A DNA stretch of 64,000 bases from Fibrivirga algicola (GTDB lineage: Bacteria > Bacteroidota > Bacteroidia > Cytophagales > Spirosomataceae): positions 17,134-81,133 of the forward strand of contig NZ_WAEL01000014.1 of assembly GCF_011742925.1 (NCBI RefSeq), given 5' to 3'. Each line of letters starts with the position of its first letter. Within the stretch, counting starts at the first letter, position 1. Made by a program: the position numbers and the translations under genes. Below are positions 1 to 8,806 of the stretch, piece after piece. The notes below the pieces were generated by a model. The model saw only the letters and a list, made by a program, of their open reading frames with translations. It made no database searches and was not told the DNA's origin.

Positions 1-38
1 GGCGTGGGGCTGGCTATTTTGACGGAATTACAGTAAAA

Positions 39-68
39 AGCCCCTATTACGTTTCCGAAACAGGGGCT
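39..68 (-). terminator. Rho-independent terminator of the first leftward gene
   Basis: Inverted repeat AGCCCCT (39-45) and AGGGGCT (62-68), with an inner GTTTC/GAAAC pair. Read on the minus strand, the stem is followed by a run of T. It lies 26 bases past the stop codon of the leftward gene that ends at 95, so it fits as its terminator. Confidence 0.7.
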
Positions 69-94
69 CACCAAAGGTAATCAAAAGGGGTAGT

Positions 95-1153
95 TTACTC
101 CGCAACGGCGGCCGTCAGCAACGGTTCGATGATAGTGGTGAGCCGGTCGCGGACAAAACTCTCCTGCAGGTACGTGGGCAGCTTGGCTACCAACTGCCGG
201 TACCGTTCGATACCCAGCGCCTTGGCTACATACGCCTCGTGGAGCGAGTTCACGTGCGCCACAATGCTAACCAGACTCTGGTGAAACAGCCGCACGTCTA
301 CTTCGGAATCAACAAAGCGCTCAATCTCCCGGTTGGTCGACGAAATACGCAGCCGACTTAGCATATCGAAGTAGGTAGTGTACCCGATTTGGCGGGCCAG
401 TTGCTTGTACTGCTCGGGGCCAAACTTTTGCAGAATCTCGCCCGTACGCGACGACCGAAGGGCCGTTTTGGGGTTATTCTGCACGGCATTACGCAGTGCC
501 TTGATCCGCTGATCGCGCGTGGTTTTCAGAAACTGCGCCACTTCGACCTGAGCCGACGTATGCCGAGAGGGCAGGGTCAGGTCAGACCGGCCGGCCTCGG
601 CCATCCGTTTGGCCATGGGCAGGCGCTGGATGCGGTAATTGTTGATGGGGCCAAGCGCATAATACCCAACCGAAGCCGGATAATGCCCTTTCACCACCAT
701 GTTGCCGATCCGCTTCCGAATCAGCTCTTCATTGCTCACATTGATACCCTGCACGGCCAGAAACGCGCGGGCACTAAATAACACGCTGTAATAAGCCTGC
801 GGGAACGTCCAGTGCAACGAACTTTGCAGGTATTGCTCCGAGTCGGCAGACCGATCGTTGATAACAGGCGTAATGCGGAGCGCATACTCGGCACTCCAGC
901 TATTGAGTAATAACTTCTCCAACGCCGACTGCCGATCAGCCGCGCCCAAGCCTCCGAACTGCCGGAAGATCGGAAATTTGGCCACATCGAACAGGTCATT
1001 CTGATGCTGGATGTGGTAATCCATGGCGAAGAAGTGGTTCAAAAACACCTGCGCCGGAATCGATTTACGCCAGTTTTCGTCCACCGGCTGAGCAGGTTGC
1101 ACGGGCATCTGCGTAGGCATGGAAGCCATCGACACATTGGTTGTTTCTCTCAT
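95..1153 (-). CDS. Conserved hypothetical protein, mostly helical
   Basis: A 352-residue protein I do not recognise. It has no signal peptide and no membrane segment. Residues 1-25 are rich in Met, Pro and Gln; the rest looks alpha-helical with many charged residues. The stretch AYYSVLFSARAFLAVQG (near residues 120-136) resembles the helix of HEPN-type nucleotide-binding or RNase domains, but I see no clear R-x4-6-H motif, so this is only a hint. The start is the first Met; a second Met eight codons later is equally possible. It is divergent from the OmpA-like gene and ends in its own terminator, so it is probably a single-gene transcript. Confidence 0.6.
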   Translation of the reverse strand: MRETTNVSMASMPTQMPVQPAQPVDENWRKSIPAQVFLNHFFAMDYHIQHQNDLFDVAKFPIFRQFGGLGAADRQSALEKLLLNSWSAEYALRITPVINDRSADSEQYLQSSLHWTFPQAYYSVLFSARAFLAVQGINVSNEELIRKRIGNMVVKGHYPASVGYYALGPINNYRIQRLPMAKRMAEAGRSDLTLPSRHTSAQVEVAQFLKTTRDQRIKALRNAVQNNPKTALRSSRTGEILQKFGPEQYKQLARQIGYTTYFDMLSRLRISSTNREIERFVDSEVDVRLFHQSLVSIVAHVNSLHEAYVAKALGIERYRQLVAKLPTYLQESFVRDRLTTIIEPLLTAAVAE

Positions 1154-1354
1154 ACACTACTAACGCACAAGGCTACGCGCGCGTTCACTTTTCACCATTT
1201 TAGACCCCCACATAAACCATTGACATACAAGGTATTATACATAAATTTTCGGCATTTTTTGTAACCTTTTTTGACGCTATTACACAGGCTTTTTTTGGCG
1301 TTTATCGACGGGCTGGATGTACTTTTGACGGTTATTTCCCGTTGCTTACATAGT

Positions 1355-2146
1355 ATGACCATATTCAGTAACGTGTGCCTCGCATTGGGGCTTGTTTGCA
1401 GTACGCTCCCTGGATTTTGCCAGAATGACAGAGCATCGCTCGAGGGCCTGATCCTCGACGCAGCTACCCGCCAGCCTATTAGCAGTGCCACTGTAATGGG
1501 CGTGGGCACAAATGGAAAAACGCTTCAATCTAAGTTCACCGAGAAAGACGGTAGTTTTCGGCTCGAACTGAGTACCAAAGAAGCATTCACGGTAGTCGTG
1601 CGGGCGCAGAGCTACATTCCTCACAGCGAATCGATGAACTTCTCAGACGGGCGGGTTAATCGCCGTACGGGAAAAATTATTTTGCTGCGGAAAGCGATAA
1701 TGCCCACCGCGCCGGTAGCGACCACGTCGACAGGCACCAAACTGGCGATCGACCAGAAAGCAACCCCGGTAACGGCCGCGGCAAAGCCACTAACGGTTAC
1801 CGACGAGACAGTTGAACTGCGGGCCATTCAGTTTACCCAAAGCACGGCCGACATGGTACCGGAAGCCAGAGTTGACCTCGACCGCGTACTTACCTTCCTG
1901 AACGAGAATCCAGCGATTAGTATCGAATTGGCCGGTCATACCGATAACCAGGGCGATTTTGACCAAAACGTTGCCCTGTCGCGTCAACGAGCCGAAACGG
2001 TTAAGGCATTTCTGGTTGGTAAAGGCGTAGCGCCCACTCGCATTTTCACAAAGGGGTACGGTGGAACCCGCCCGGTGGCCACCAATAACTACGAGAAAAG
2101 CCGCCAGCTCAATCGGCGTGTCGAAATGCGGGTCATCAAAGAATAG
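1355..2146 (+). CDS. OmpA-family outer-membrane protein with CarboxypepD-reg-like domain
   Basis: A 263-residue protein. I take the ATG at 1355 because it gives a clean signal peptide ending near PGFCQ; the open frame extends 28 codons upstream without a signal-like sequence. Residues about 27-110 look like a carboxypeptidase regulatory-like beta-sandwich (LEGLILDAATRQPI, DGSFRLEL), common in Bacteroidota envelope proteins. Residues about 155-263 form an OmpA C-terminal domain with the peptidoglycan-binding signature ELAGHTDNQG and LSRQRAETVKAFL, ending in NRRVEMRV. Known role of the family: tethering the outer membrane to peptidoglycan. There is no OmpA beta-barrel, so it probably sits in the periplasm or is attached to the outer membrane. 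It is followed by a shared terminator with the opposing gene. Confidence 0.9.
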   Translation: MTIFSNVCLALGLVCSTLPGFCQNDRASLEGLILDAATRQPISSATVMGVGTNGKTLQSKFTEKDGSFRLELSTKEAFTVVVRAQSYIPHSESMNFSDGRVNRRTGKIILLRKAIMPTAPVATTSTGTKLAIDQKATPVTAAAKPLTVTDETVELRAIQFTQSTADMVPEARVDLDRVLTFLNENPAISIELAGHTDNQGDFDQNVALSRQRAETVKAFLVGKGVAPTRIFTKGYGGTRPVATNNYEKSRQLNRRVEMRVIKE

Positions 2147-2190
2147 CTACAAATCCGGCAATTCAACTCATCGCTCTGCGTTTGTAGCTA
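2144..2190. terminator. Bidirectional stem-loop between convergent genes
   Basis: Arms TAGCTACAAA (2144-2153) and TTTGTAGCTA (2181-2190), a perfect 10-base stem with a 27-base loop. The left arm contains the TAG stop codon of the OmpA-like gene. It lies between two convergent genes, which fits a shared terminator. Confidence 0.5.
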
Positions 2191-2207
2191 TGCCTCGACC
2201 TGAAACG

Positions 2208-5063
2208 CTACCGGGCAATCAGGAAGCGTTTCGACGTGGCATAGTTGCCCGCCTTGATTTTGGCGATGTACATACCCGGTTGCCAGGTACCTACGTAGAC
2301 CTGATACTGCTGCCGGGCTTCACTACCCGCCAGTTGCTGACGGCTCCGCAGCCGGCCTGCCAGATCGAACACTTCGATTGTTACGACCTCGCTGGTGGGC
2401 ATCTGGTACAGGTACGTCAGGTAGTCGTCGGCCGGGTTTGGCGCCAGTTCCAGATGCGCCGCCTTTGTTGATTCATCCAGGTCGGGGCACCAGCTAATCG
2501 GATCGGGCTCCGACGAAGGCACGCCAAAGTCGAGGCCAGCCGTGTTCTGCGGGCCCGCCGACGTACCCCGCCAGATCGTAGCAGTATTGCCATCAAAAGC
2601 AGCGGTGTAGCTTGTATCCTCTGTACTGGCCCCACTGCCAATGGGCGTTCCGCGCAGTTTCCGGTTTCCTGCATAAAACTCAAGCTCAGCCAGTTCACCA
2701 AAACAGTTTTTGGCAGCAACGTACCTGACATATCGCCACGGCTGATCGGCATTGACAACAAAGTCATTCCAACCCTTGCCCGGCTGCCTTGTAATGGCCA
2801 GTGTGGTCCAGATAACGCCATCCTGCGAACCCTGCACCACGCCATTCCGACAACGGTCGCTACAGGTCTGGCAGGAATCGACGCCAAAATGTACCCGTAT
2901 TTTAGAGACCGTAGGCACCGGCGCGGTCTGATTGCAATTGAGGCCGGGAATCTGTGCGCAGTATATATCGGCGATGGCTTTCATGCCCGCATCACCCGGG
3001 TAGCGTTTCACCAGGCTGTCGGCCTTCGGCCAGTCGGTTTGGGCCGTTAAGCCCACGTCGTTGCGAATGCAGTTGAGATTAGCAAACTGCCAGCCCGCTT
3101 CATTGGCCACCTGCCGCAGCACCAGATTTGACTTGCTTTGACCGGGTAAAAAGGAATTGCGTAAGACAACCATACCTGTGGTCACGCCCGTCGACACGAC
3201 CAGTTTCAGAAGTTCGTCCCGAAATACGTCGGCGTTGAAGTTAGTCTGATCGATGTTCTCCGCTAGAGAAATCAGCACCAGATCGGGCTTGTTACCACCC
3301 CACAGCGCCGCGACCTTGCTGGCTACCGCTGTTTGGTACGGAAACGTCTTGCTGGTGTAGGTCTGCTCCCAGTCATCGAGCCGGAGCCGCTGCACCGACA
3401 CTTCGGCATTTTGCTCGCGCAGCTTTTCGGTCAGCAGGCTCACATAGTCTTTATCCCGACTGGTCGCGGCCATGCCCCAGGGGCCACCTGTCCAGCCAAT
3501 GGTGGCGTCGGGAGCCTTTTCAGTTAGGGCATTACCAATCACAAGCACCCGGTTGTAACGCGGTGCCTCAATGGTTGGGGCCATAAGCAAATCATCCTGC
3601 TGCAACAGATTGACCGGCTGGCCGCCGCTCAGGTCATACACCGCCCGCCAGTCTTTATACGCCTGACAATCGCGCACGTAGAAATTCCTGATTGTCGCAC
3701 ACCCATCACCGTACAGGATTCCCGACGTGGTAAAGGTTACGCTTTGCTTCGGCAAACGGGCTACGGGCTCCGTGTTGGCAATGTAACGGGCCGCAATTTC
3801 CCGGATCACGTCGCGGTCTATCGAATACGTAAAGTCGAAATTAAAGGCCGTAATAATCTGGGTGCCGTGCTCGTAGCATTCGACAAACTGGCGAATCATC
3901 TCTTCGCGTGGCACCGGATTCGATAGCCGACCCAGGTTACCACCTACTTCATTTACAATCAGTTTTCCCGGCGAATTGGATCGGATCAGGTCGGTTGAAA
4001 AGCGATAGTCGGATGAGTGATCGTCATTTATTTTTATGCCGTCGAGACTTTCGCCGGTGTCTTTAAAGCTGTAGCTTCCGCGCTGAACCGATTGTTTATC
4101 GTATACCGAACCGTATTCCTGAATGACCTTAAACCGGTTGTCTACAGCTTTCAGCGCCGCTGCTACCTCCAGCATAAACGTTTTCATCACGCTATGCCGG
4201 TAGCGGTACCAGTCGCGTCCGGCTTCACCTTCAAATGCGCCCTTGAACTCCCCGTTGGGTGCTTTAGGCCGAATCTGGTCGAAGCTGTCCGACGGCTGTC
4301 CGTCTCCTTTCCAGGCGGCTTTCAACCGGCTGATCGACCCACGGTATTTCGACCTCAGCCACACTCTATAGCCTTGCACCATTGGCTCCGAATAGTCGTA
4401 TAGCCGCTCAAAATCACCCTGCAAGCCTTTTGTCGTGCTGGATGGATACCCGAATTCGCCCTGCCCGGTGGTACCCACGCAGATAAACAGGAGTTCGTTG
4501 GTATTCAGTAAATAGCTATAGCGCTGGGCTACCCGTGCGGCAAACGTGGTGCCTTTCTCGACGGTAGCGGGGGCGGCAAAACTAGTAAATACCCGAAACG
4601 TACCCTGGTTGAGGTACAGGCCATCGAACTGCTGATAGACGCGCAGGTTCTGGCCGAATATGTTGAACCCCTGCATGCGGTCGGCCGCGTTCCAGCCATT
4701 GTATCCGTCTTCAAAGTTATTGTTGGGGTCCGAGGGGGTGTCGAGACGCTGATTGTCGATCCAGAGCCGGATGGCGATTTTCATGCCGTTTCGGCGGGCA
4801 GCGGCCACCTGATCGTCGTACTGCTGCCAGGGGTTGGGGTCGTCTTTGCGCCAGTTGTTGATCGTGCTCCAGAGCATGGTGATCAACACACTGTTGCCCC
4901 CATTTGCTTTCAGTTGATTGATTGTCTCAATGCCGTTATCGCCGTTACCAATGTTGTTATTGCCAAGCGACAGCATTAGATATCGCTGATTGTTCTGCGC
5001 TGATAATAAACCACTTAGAGAGCAGAACAGGAATATCAAAAAAAGCCGATAGAATCGAATCAT
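2208..5063 (-). CDS. T9SS-exported multidomain protein: GH42-like barrel, SGNH-like and discoidin-like domains
   Basis: A 951-residue secreted protein. The Met at 5063 is chosen because it starts a signal peptide (MIRFYRLFLIFLFC...LLSAQ); the frame opens nine codons earlier. Domains seen: a TIM-barrel resembling GH42 beta-galactosidases (residues about 25-430, with GQGEFGYP and LIVNEVGG as likely acid and nucleophile sites); an SGNH/GDSL-like domain (about 500-690); a discoidin-like beta-sandwich (about 700-820) with four clustered Cys; and a C-terminal T9SS type A domain beginning LELAPNPADDYLTY and ending KRFLIAR. Such domains direct export through the outer membrane. In the SGNH-like domain the usual GNS is GNA and the usual H in HPGD is Y, so that domain looks inactive. 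Substrate unknown; polysaccharide is likely. Confidence 0.85.
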   Translation of the reverse strand: MIRFYRLFLIFLFCSLSGLLSAQNNQRYLMLSLGNNNIGNGDNGIETINQLKANGGNSVLITMLWSTINNWRKDDPNPWQQYDDQVAAARRNGMKIAIRLWIDNQRLDTPSDPNNNFEDGYNGWNAADRMQGFNIFGQNLRVYQQFDGLYLNQGTFRVFTSFAAPATVEKGTTFAARVAQRYSYLLNTNELLFICVGTTGQGEFGYPSSTTKGLQGDFERLYDYSEPMVQGYRVWLRSKYRGSISRLKAAWKGDGQPSDSFDQIRPKAPNGEFKGAFEGEAGRDWYRYRHSVMKTFMLEVAAALKAVDNRFKVIQEYGSVYDKQSVQRGSYSFKDTGESLDGIKINDDHSSDYRFSTDLIRSNSPGKLIVNEVGGNLGRLSNPVPREEMIRQFVECYEHGTQIITAFNFDFTYSIDRDVIREIAARYIANTEPVARLPKQSVTFTTSGILYGDGCATIRNFYVRDCQAYKDWRAVYDLSGGQPVNLLQQDDLLMAPTIEAPRYNRVLVIGNALTEKAPDATIGWTGGPWGMAATSRDKDYVSLLTEKLREQNAEVSVQRLRLDDWEQTYTSKTFPYQTAVASKVAALWGGNKPDLVLISLAENIDQTNFNADVFRDELLKLVVSTGVTTGMVVLRNSFLPGQSKSNLVLRQVANEAGWQFANLNCIRNDVGLTAQTDWPKADSLVKRYPGDAGMKAIADIYCAQIPGLNCNQTAPVPTVSKIRVHFGVDSCQTCSDRCRNGVVQGSQDGVIWTTLAITRQPGKGWNDFVVNADQPWRYVRYVAAKNCFGELAELEFYAGNRKLRGTPIGSGASTEDTSYTAAFDGNTATIWRGTSAGPQNTAGLDFGVPSSEPDPISWCPDLDESTKAAHLELAPNPADDYLTYLYQMPTSEVVTIEVFDLAGRLRSRQQLAGSEARQQYQVYVGTWQPGMYIAKIKAGNYATSKRFLIAR

Positions 5064-5169
5064 ACAGGAACAAGTTGTACTAAACGTCAATAGTCGATAA
5101 AGCTCAGGTACGTGACGGCACGTGCTGGTATGGCCGTAACGAATGGAACAGCGCTATCATATACAGAAG

Positions 5170-6060
5170 TTAGTCTGTGGCCACCGCTGTTTTTCGACCG
5201 AGCCCTAACCCGCCCACAACCAGCACAGTACCCGCTACGGTGTATAGCGTAATGGGTTCGCCCAGAAGAACTGACGAGTACGCAAACCCAAAAATAGGGC
5301 ACAGAAACAGCCACAACGACGCTTTGACGGCATCGGCCCGAACCAGCCGGAACCACAGTTGCAACGCTAGAACCGATACCGGCCCAATCAGCCAGCCCAC
5401 CGACGCCCAGAACCGCCCATCGAACGAAGTCGCGCTGATATCGGTCGTGAGGAGGGTGACGGGAAGAATCAACAGGCCACCGATCAGCACCTGCCAGCCA
5501 TTGATCACCAGGTTGGGCAACCGCCAGTTGTAGCGGGCGTAGTAGACCGTTGCCGCCGAGATCGACAGCATGCTGCCCAGCAGGATCAACAGCCCTTCGA
5601 CGGTGGCATAGGCCTGCCCTAGTAGCGGATAAGCCGCCACACACACGCCCAACAGCCCAAGCAACAGGCCCGCCCCTTCCTGCCAGCGTAGCGGACGCCG
5701 GAGGAAAGCCGCCGACATCAGCGTGATAAACAACGGATTGGTGGCCGTTGAGAGACTACCAATACCTGCCGACACCTGCTTGAGTGCCAGCACAAACAGC
5801 CCCAGATAAATGGTTGTGTTCAGAGCTGCGAAGATGGTGAGGCGCTTCCATTCCACCCCTGTTGGCAGGGGGTTGCCTTTCTGGAACACATACGCAACCA
5901 GTAGCATGCCGGTCCCCGCAATCAGGAACCGGACTGTGGCCAGCACCAGCGGCGCCGCCGACTGCACCCCAAACTTGGTAGCCACCGACGCCGACGCCCA
6001 AAACATGGCAAAGAGAATTCCGGGAATGACCAGGTTAGAGCGGGTAGATGCTGTATTCAC
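5170..6060 (-). CDS. EamA/DMT-family transporter
   Basis: A 296-residue inner-membrane protein with about ten hydrophobic helices in two five-helix repeats, the pattern of the EamA (drug/metabolite transporter) superfamily. The first repeat starts GILFAMFWASASVATKFG, typical for the family, and the second carries the usual short charged loop before the helix with LLGEPIT. Known members export amino acids, nucleosides or toxic metabolites; nothing here shows the substrate. It lies downstream of the NAD synthetase gene on the same strand, 105 bases away, so it may be co-transcribed or have its own promoter. Length is normal. Confidence 0.9.
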   Translation of the reverse strand: MNTASTRSNLVIPGILFAMFWASASVATKFGVQSAAPLVLATVRFLIAGTGMLLVAYVFQKGNPLPTGVEWKRLTIFAALNTTIYLGLFVLALKQVSAGIGSLSTATNPLFITLMSAAFLRRPLRWQEGAGLLLGLLGVCVAAYPLLGQAYATVEGLLILLGSMLSISAATVYYARYNWRLPNLVINGWQVLIGGLLILPVTLLTTDISATSFDGRFWASVGWLIGPVSVLALQLWFRLVRADAVKASLWLFLCPIFGFAYSSVLLGEPITLYTVAGTVLVVGGLGLGRKTAVATD

Positions 6061-6165
6061 AAATGCAGTTAAAAAATAACAAGATGACCCTTACAATGGC
6101 TGCCTGGCTAATCGAAGGGCAAAACCAGCCAGGCACCCACAGCAAGCTCTACGAGTACGACAGCG

Positions 6166-8214
6166 TTAAAAACCGATCTTTCCTTTACGGCCTCCGCCTT
6201 TGCTGTGTTCCTGTGCCCAGTCGCGCATCTCGGCTAGCTCTTTCTCGAAACCACCCGACAGGATCGGGAAGCGCATCCAGGTACGTGGGTCAAGGCTGTG
6301 ATCGTCGAGGTGGAAACTGGGGGCGTACCGTTCACGCTTCCACTGGTTGCGGCTCCAGAGTTTAAAGAATCGCTCCACCCACATCAGCAGGTTTTCGCGG
6401 CTATGCTGACCGGCAAACTTCACTTCAACGATCTTGAATACATCGACCGGTGCCTGCTTGTCCCGAATACCAGCATCCTCAATAGCGTTCAGCACATCGT
6501 AGGGCATCAAATCTGTTTCGTCAGTCTGGTTGCGATCGAGCGGACGCAGTTCGGCGGTGGGTTGCAGGTTATTCACCCGATTCAGGCCCGCTAACTTAAT
6601 GCGCTCATCGGGGCTCGGCGTATTCACCACATTGAGTCCTTCGGTTTCGAGCCAGCGCAGCCAGCCCCGCAAAAAATGCTTATCGATGCCGGTGATCGGC
6701 GAGATACTCCCTGCCGTGTCGCCATCCATCGTGGCGTAGCCAACGGCGGCTTCTGACCGGTTAGAGGTGCTAAGCAGCAATGCATTTTTCAGGTTGGCCA
6801 GCATCCAGACACCTGGGGCACGTACCCGCGCCTGAATATTTTGCAGGGCCAGATCGTCGGTACTCCACGACAATTTGCGGCCAATCTGCCCCTCAATCAA
6901 GCCTGTGTATGTATCAACCAGCCCGTCAATGTTGATGTTCATGAAGGTAGCGCCCAGGCTCTCGGCCAGCTCTTTCGCCGAGTTGAACGTATCGTCCGAC
7001 GAGTTGCTGGTGCCCTGATAGATCGTTGTCAGCAGCTTACCTACCATCGCCTCGGCGCTGACGCAATCTTGGACGGCATTCAGGTGGTGCAGCTTTTTCT
7101 TCACGCCATCAAGACCAATATTTTCGACGGCCATCCGCACCATCAGGTATACCGTGGCTGCAATCGCCGACGAATCGGCTCCACCCGACAGGCTGAGGAC
7201 GTACCCCTGCGAGCGGCTTTTGCGCAGGTAGTCGAACAGGCCGAGTGCTACGGCGCGAGCAAACTCTTCTTCTTTGATACTGCCGAACCGTTCCCATGGT
7301 TCCAGTTCAGCCTTGTGAAATATAGGCGTTACGTCTGGCCAGTTGAACCGATCAGTTACCCGCAGGTTTGGCAGGGCATACGCCAGGTTTCCCCGGTTCT
7401 GCGTCTGATTCAGGCGGGTCATGTGTACATCGACCACAGCCGGTACAATGTGCATGTCTTCATAGCTCAGGCGGGGGCCCGACACCAGCAGTTCACCGTT
7501 GGAGGCCACCATGGCATCGCCGTCGTAGATAGCCCGGCCCGCTTCGTTACCCAACAGGTTGGTATACACGTAGCTAACCCCAAACGACCGCGACGCATCG
7601 ACAACGAGCCGCTCACGGGTAACCGATTTACCAAACGCAAAATGGCTGGCCGACGGATTCAGAATTACGTCGACGCCCCGCTCGTACAGTGCCCGCCCCG
7701 GCCGACCGGCGATCCAGGCATCTTCGCAGATTTCGAAGCCGATCCGAATACCCGACAGGTCGAATATCAGATCGCCGAAGGGATAATTGAATTCGCCGAT
7801 ATGGGTCTCGTCACGTACCCCCACCGTCCAGGGCTGGAACCAGCGCGGCTCGTAGTGAATGCCATTACCGGGTAAGTACTGCTTGGCTACGAAGCCCAGA
7901 ATACGCTTGTTCACGATAAAGCAAGCCACATTGAACGTGCGATTGTTGTGGCGCATGGGCAACCCCACAGACACCGCAATGTCGGCTGTATGCCCAACAA
8001 TATCGAGCAATGAAGCAATCGACTGATCAATGGTGTTCTGCGCGTAGAACATGTCTTCGCAGTTGTAGCCACAAATACAGAGTTCAGGCAAACACAGCAG
8101 ACTAACACCCTGCTGGCGAGCCGCCTCAATGGCATTGATGATATTTTGCTGGTTATGGTCCCAATCCAGCGGGGTCTGGTTCAGCACCCCAGCGGCAACT
8201 TTCAGTAGTTTCAA
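6166..8214 (-). CDS. nadE: Glutamine-dependent NAD(+) synthetase
   Basis: A 682-residue cytosolic two-domain enzyme that makes NAD from nicotinic acid adenine dinucleotide, ATP and glutamine. The N-terminal nitrilase-type glutaminase domain shows the catalytic triad Glu44 (CLPEL), Lys111 (FVAKQY) and Cys163 (EICEDAW). The C-terminal synthetase domain starts near residue 330 and carries the PP-loop LSLSGGADSS. This is the glutamine-using form rather than the short ammonia-only form. The start is the first Met after a 121-base gap from the upstream gene. Length and motifs are complete, so it should be active. Confidence 0.96.
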   Translation of the reverse strand: MKLLKVAAGVLNQTPLDWDHNQQNIINAIEAARQQGVSLLCLPELCICGYNCEDMFYAQNTIDQSIASLLDIVGHTADIAVSVGLPMRHNNRTFNVACFIVNKRILGFVAKQYLPGNGIHYEPRWFQPWTVGVRDETHIGEFNYPFGDLIFDLSGIRIGFEICEDAWIAGRPGRALYERGVDVILNPSASHFAFGKSVTRERLVVDASRSFGVSYVYTNLLGNEAGRAIYDGDAMVASNGELLVSGPRLSYEDMHIVPAVVDVHMTRLNQTQNRGNLAYALPNLRVTDRFNWPDVTPIFHKAELEPWERFGSIKEEEFARAVALGLFDYLRKSRSQGYVLSLSGGADSSAIAATVYLMVRMAVENIGLDGVKKKLHHLNAVQDCVSAEAMVGKLLTTIYQGTSNSSDDTFNSAKELAESLGATFMNINIDGLVDTYTGLIEGQIGRKLSWSTDDLALQNIQARVRAPGVWMLANLKNALLLSTSNRSEAAVGYATMDGDTAGSISPITGIDKHFLRGWLRWLETEGLNVVNTPSPDERIKLAGLNRVNNLQPTAELRPLDRNQTDETDLMPYDVLNAIEDAGIRDKQAPVDVFKIVEVKFAGQHSRENLLMWVERFFKLWSRNQWKRERYAPSFHLDDHSLDPRTWMRFPILSGGFEKELAEMRDWAQEHSKGGGRKGKIGF

Positions 8215-8335
8215 GGTCGAATGAGCGAATTGTATACTTGGCTAACAAAGATGCGGCAGGAAAGGGTTTGGCCGCTTATCAACACGCTATTATTGACCGC
8301 TAAATCCATCAACGTTGAAAGGAACCTGAGAGTAC

Positions 8336-8794
8336 CTACTCTTTCGCCTTTGCTTGCAGTTGCTTCCACCGTCGATACGCTTCGGCCTGGTAGTCGCCAC
8401 CGTCCGTCTGTTCTGCAACTTCATCCAGCGATATAGCTTCTCCCCAATCGGCTGCTTCGGCCTCCCGTACTTGTTGCTGATACGCATAAGCAGCTGACCA
8501 CATATTGCCGTACATGCCGAGCTTATTAGCCTGATCGGGCAAGTCGTGAATTTTACCTTTGAAGTTGTGGTAATCGACGGTTTGGGCCAGCATCGTGTAA
8601 AAACGCGGCAGTTCGTTGGGCGTGACGATCAGGCGGGCAATATAATCGGCCTCCGGGGTTTCCAGGTACGTACCCACGAGGCCCGCCTGCGTCAGATTTT
8701 GAAGGTCGGCGGCGCGGCGGGCGCGGATCATGAAATTACCATCTCGGCTACTTTTTACAACCGAGAAAAAACCAAGGGTAGAGGCGATCCACAT
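8336..8794 (-). CDS. Conserved hypothetical protein, 152 residues
   Basis: A small soluble protein beginning MWIASTLGFFSVVKS. It matches in style a widespread uncharacterised family whose members start with MWxxTxxGFFSVV and contain YHNFK; I do not know a function. No signal peptide or membrane helix is seen; the C-terminal third is acidic and then Lys/Gln-rich. Its start is 12 bases after the stop of the zinc-motif gene upstream, so the two are very likely co-transcribed and may act together. NAD synthetase follows 121 bases later on the same strand. Confidence 0.75.
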   Translation of the reverse strand: MWIASTLGFFSVVKSSRDGNFMIRARRAADLQNLTQAGLVGTYLETPEADYIARLIVTPNELPRFYTMLAQTVDYHNFKGKIHDLPDQANKLGMYGNMWSAAYAYQQQVREAEAADWGEAISLDEVAEQTDGGDYQAEAYRRWKQLQAKAKE

Positions 8795-8806
8795 AGTAAA
8801 TTGATG

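Noticed and set aside
5087..5644. Open frame of 185 codons overlapping the EamA transporter gene in another frame
   Set aside because: The EamA frame gives a normal ten-helix protein; this one gives an Arg/Gly-rich sequence without a family and is the high-GC shadow of it.
6841..7875. 344-codon frame opposite the NAD synthetase gene
   Set aside because: It lies wholly within nadE on the other strand, and nadE has all catalytic motifs. The frame is open because of codon bias.
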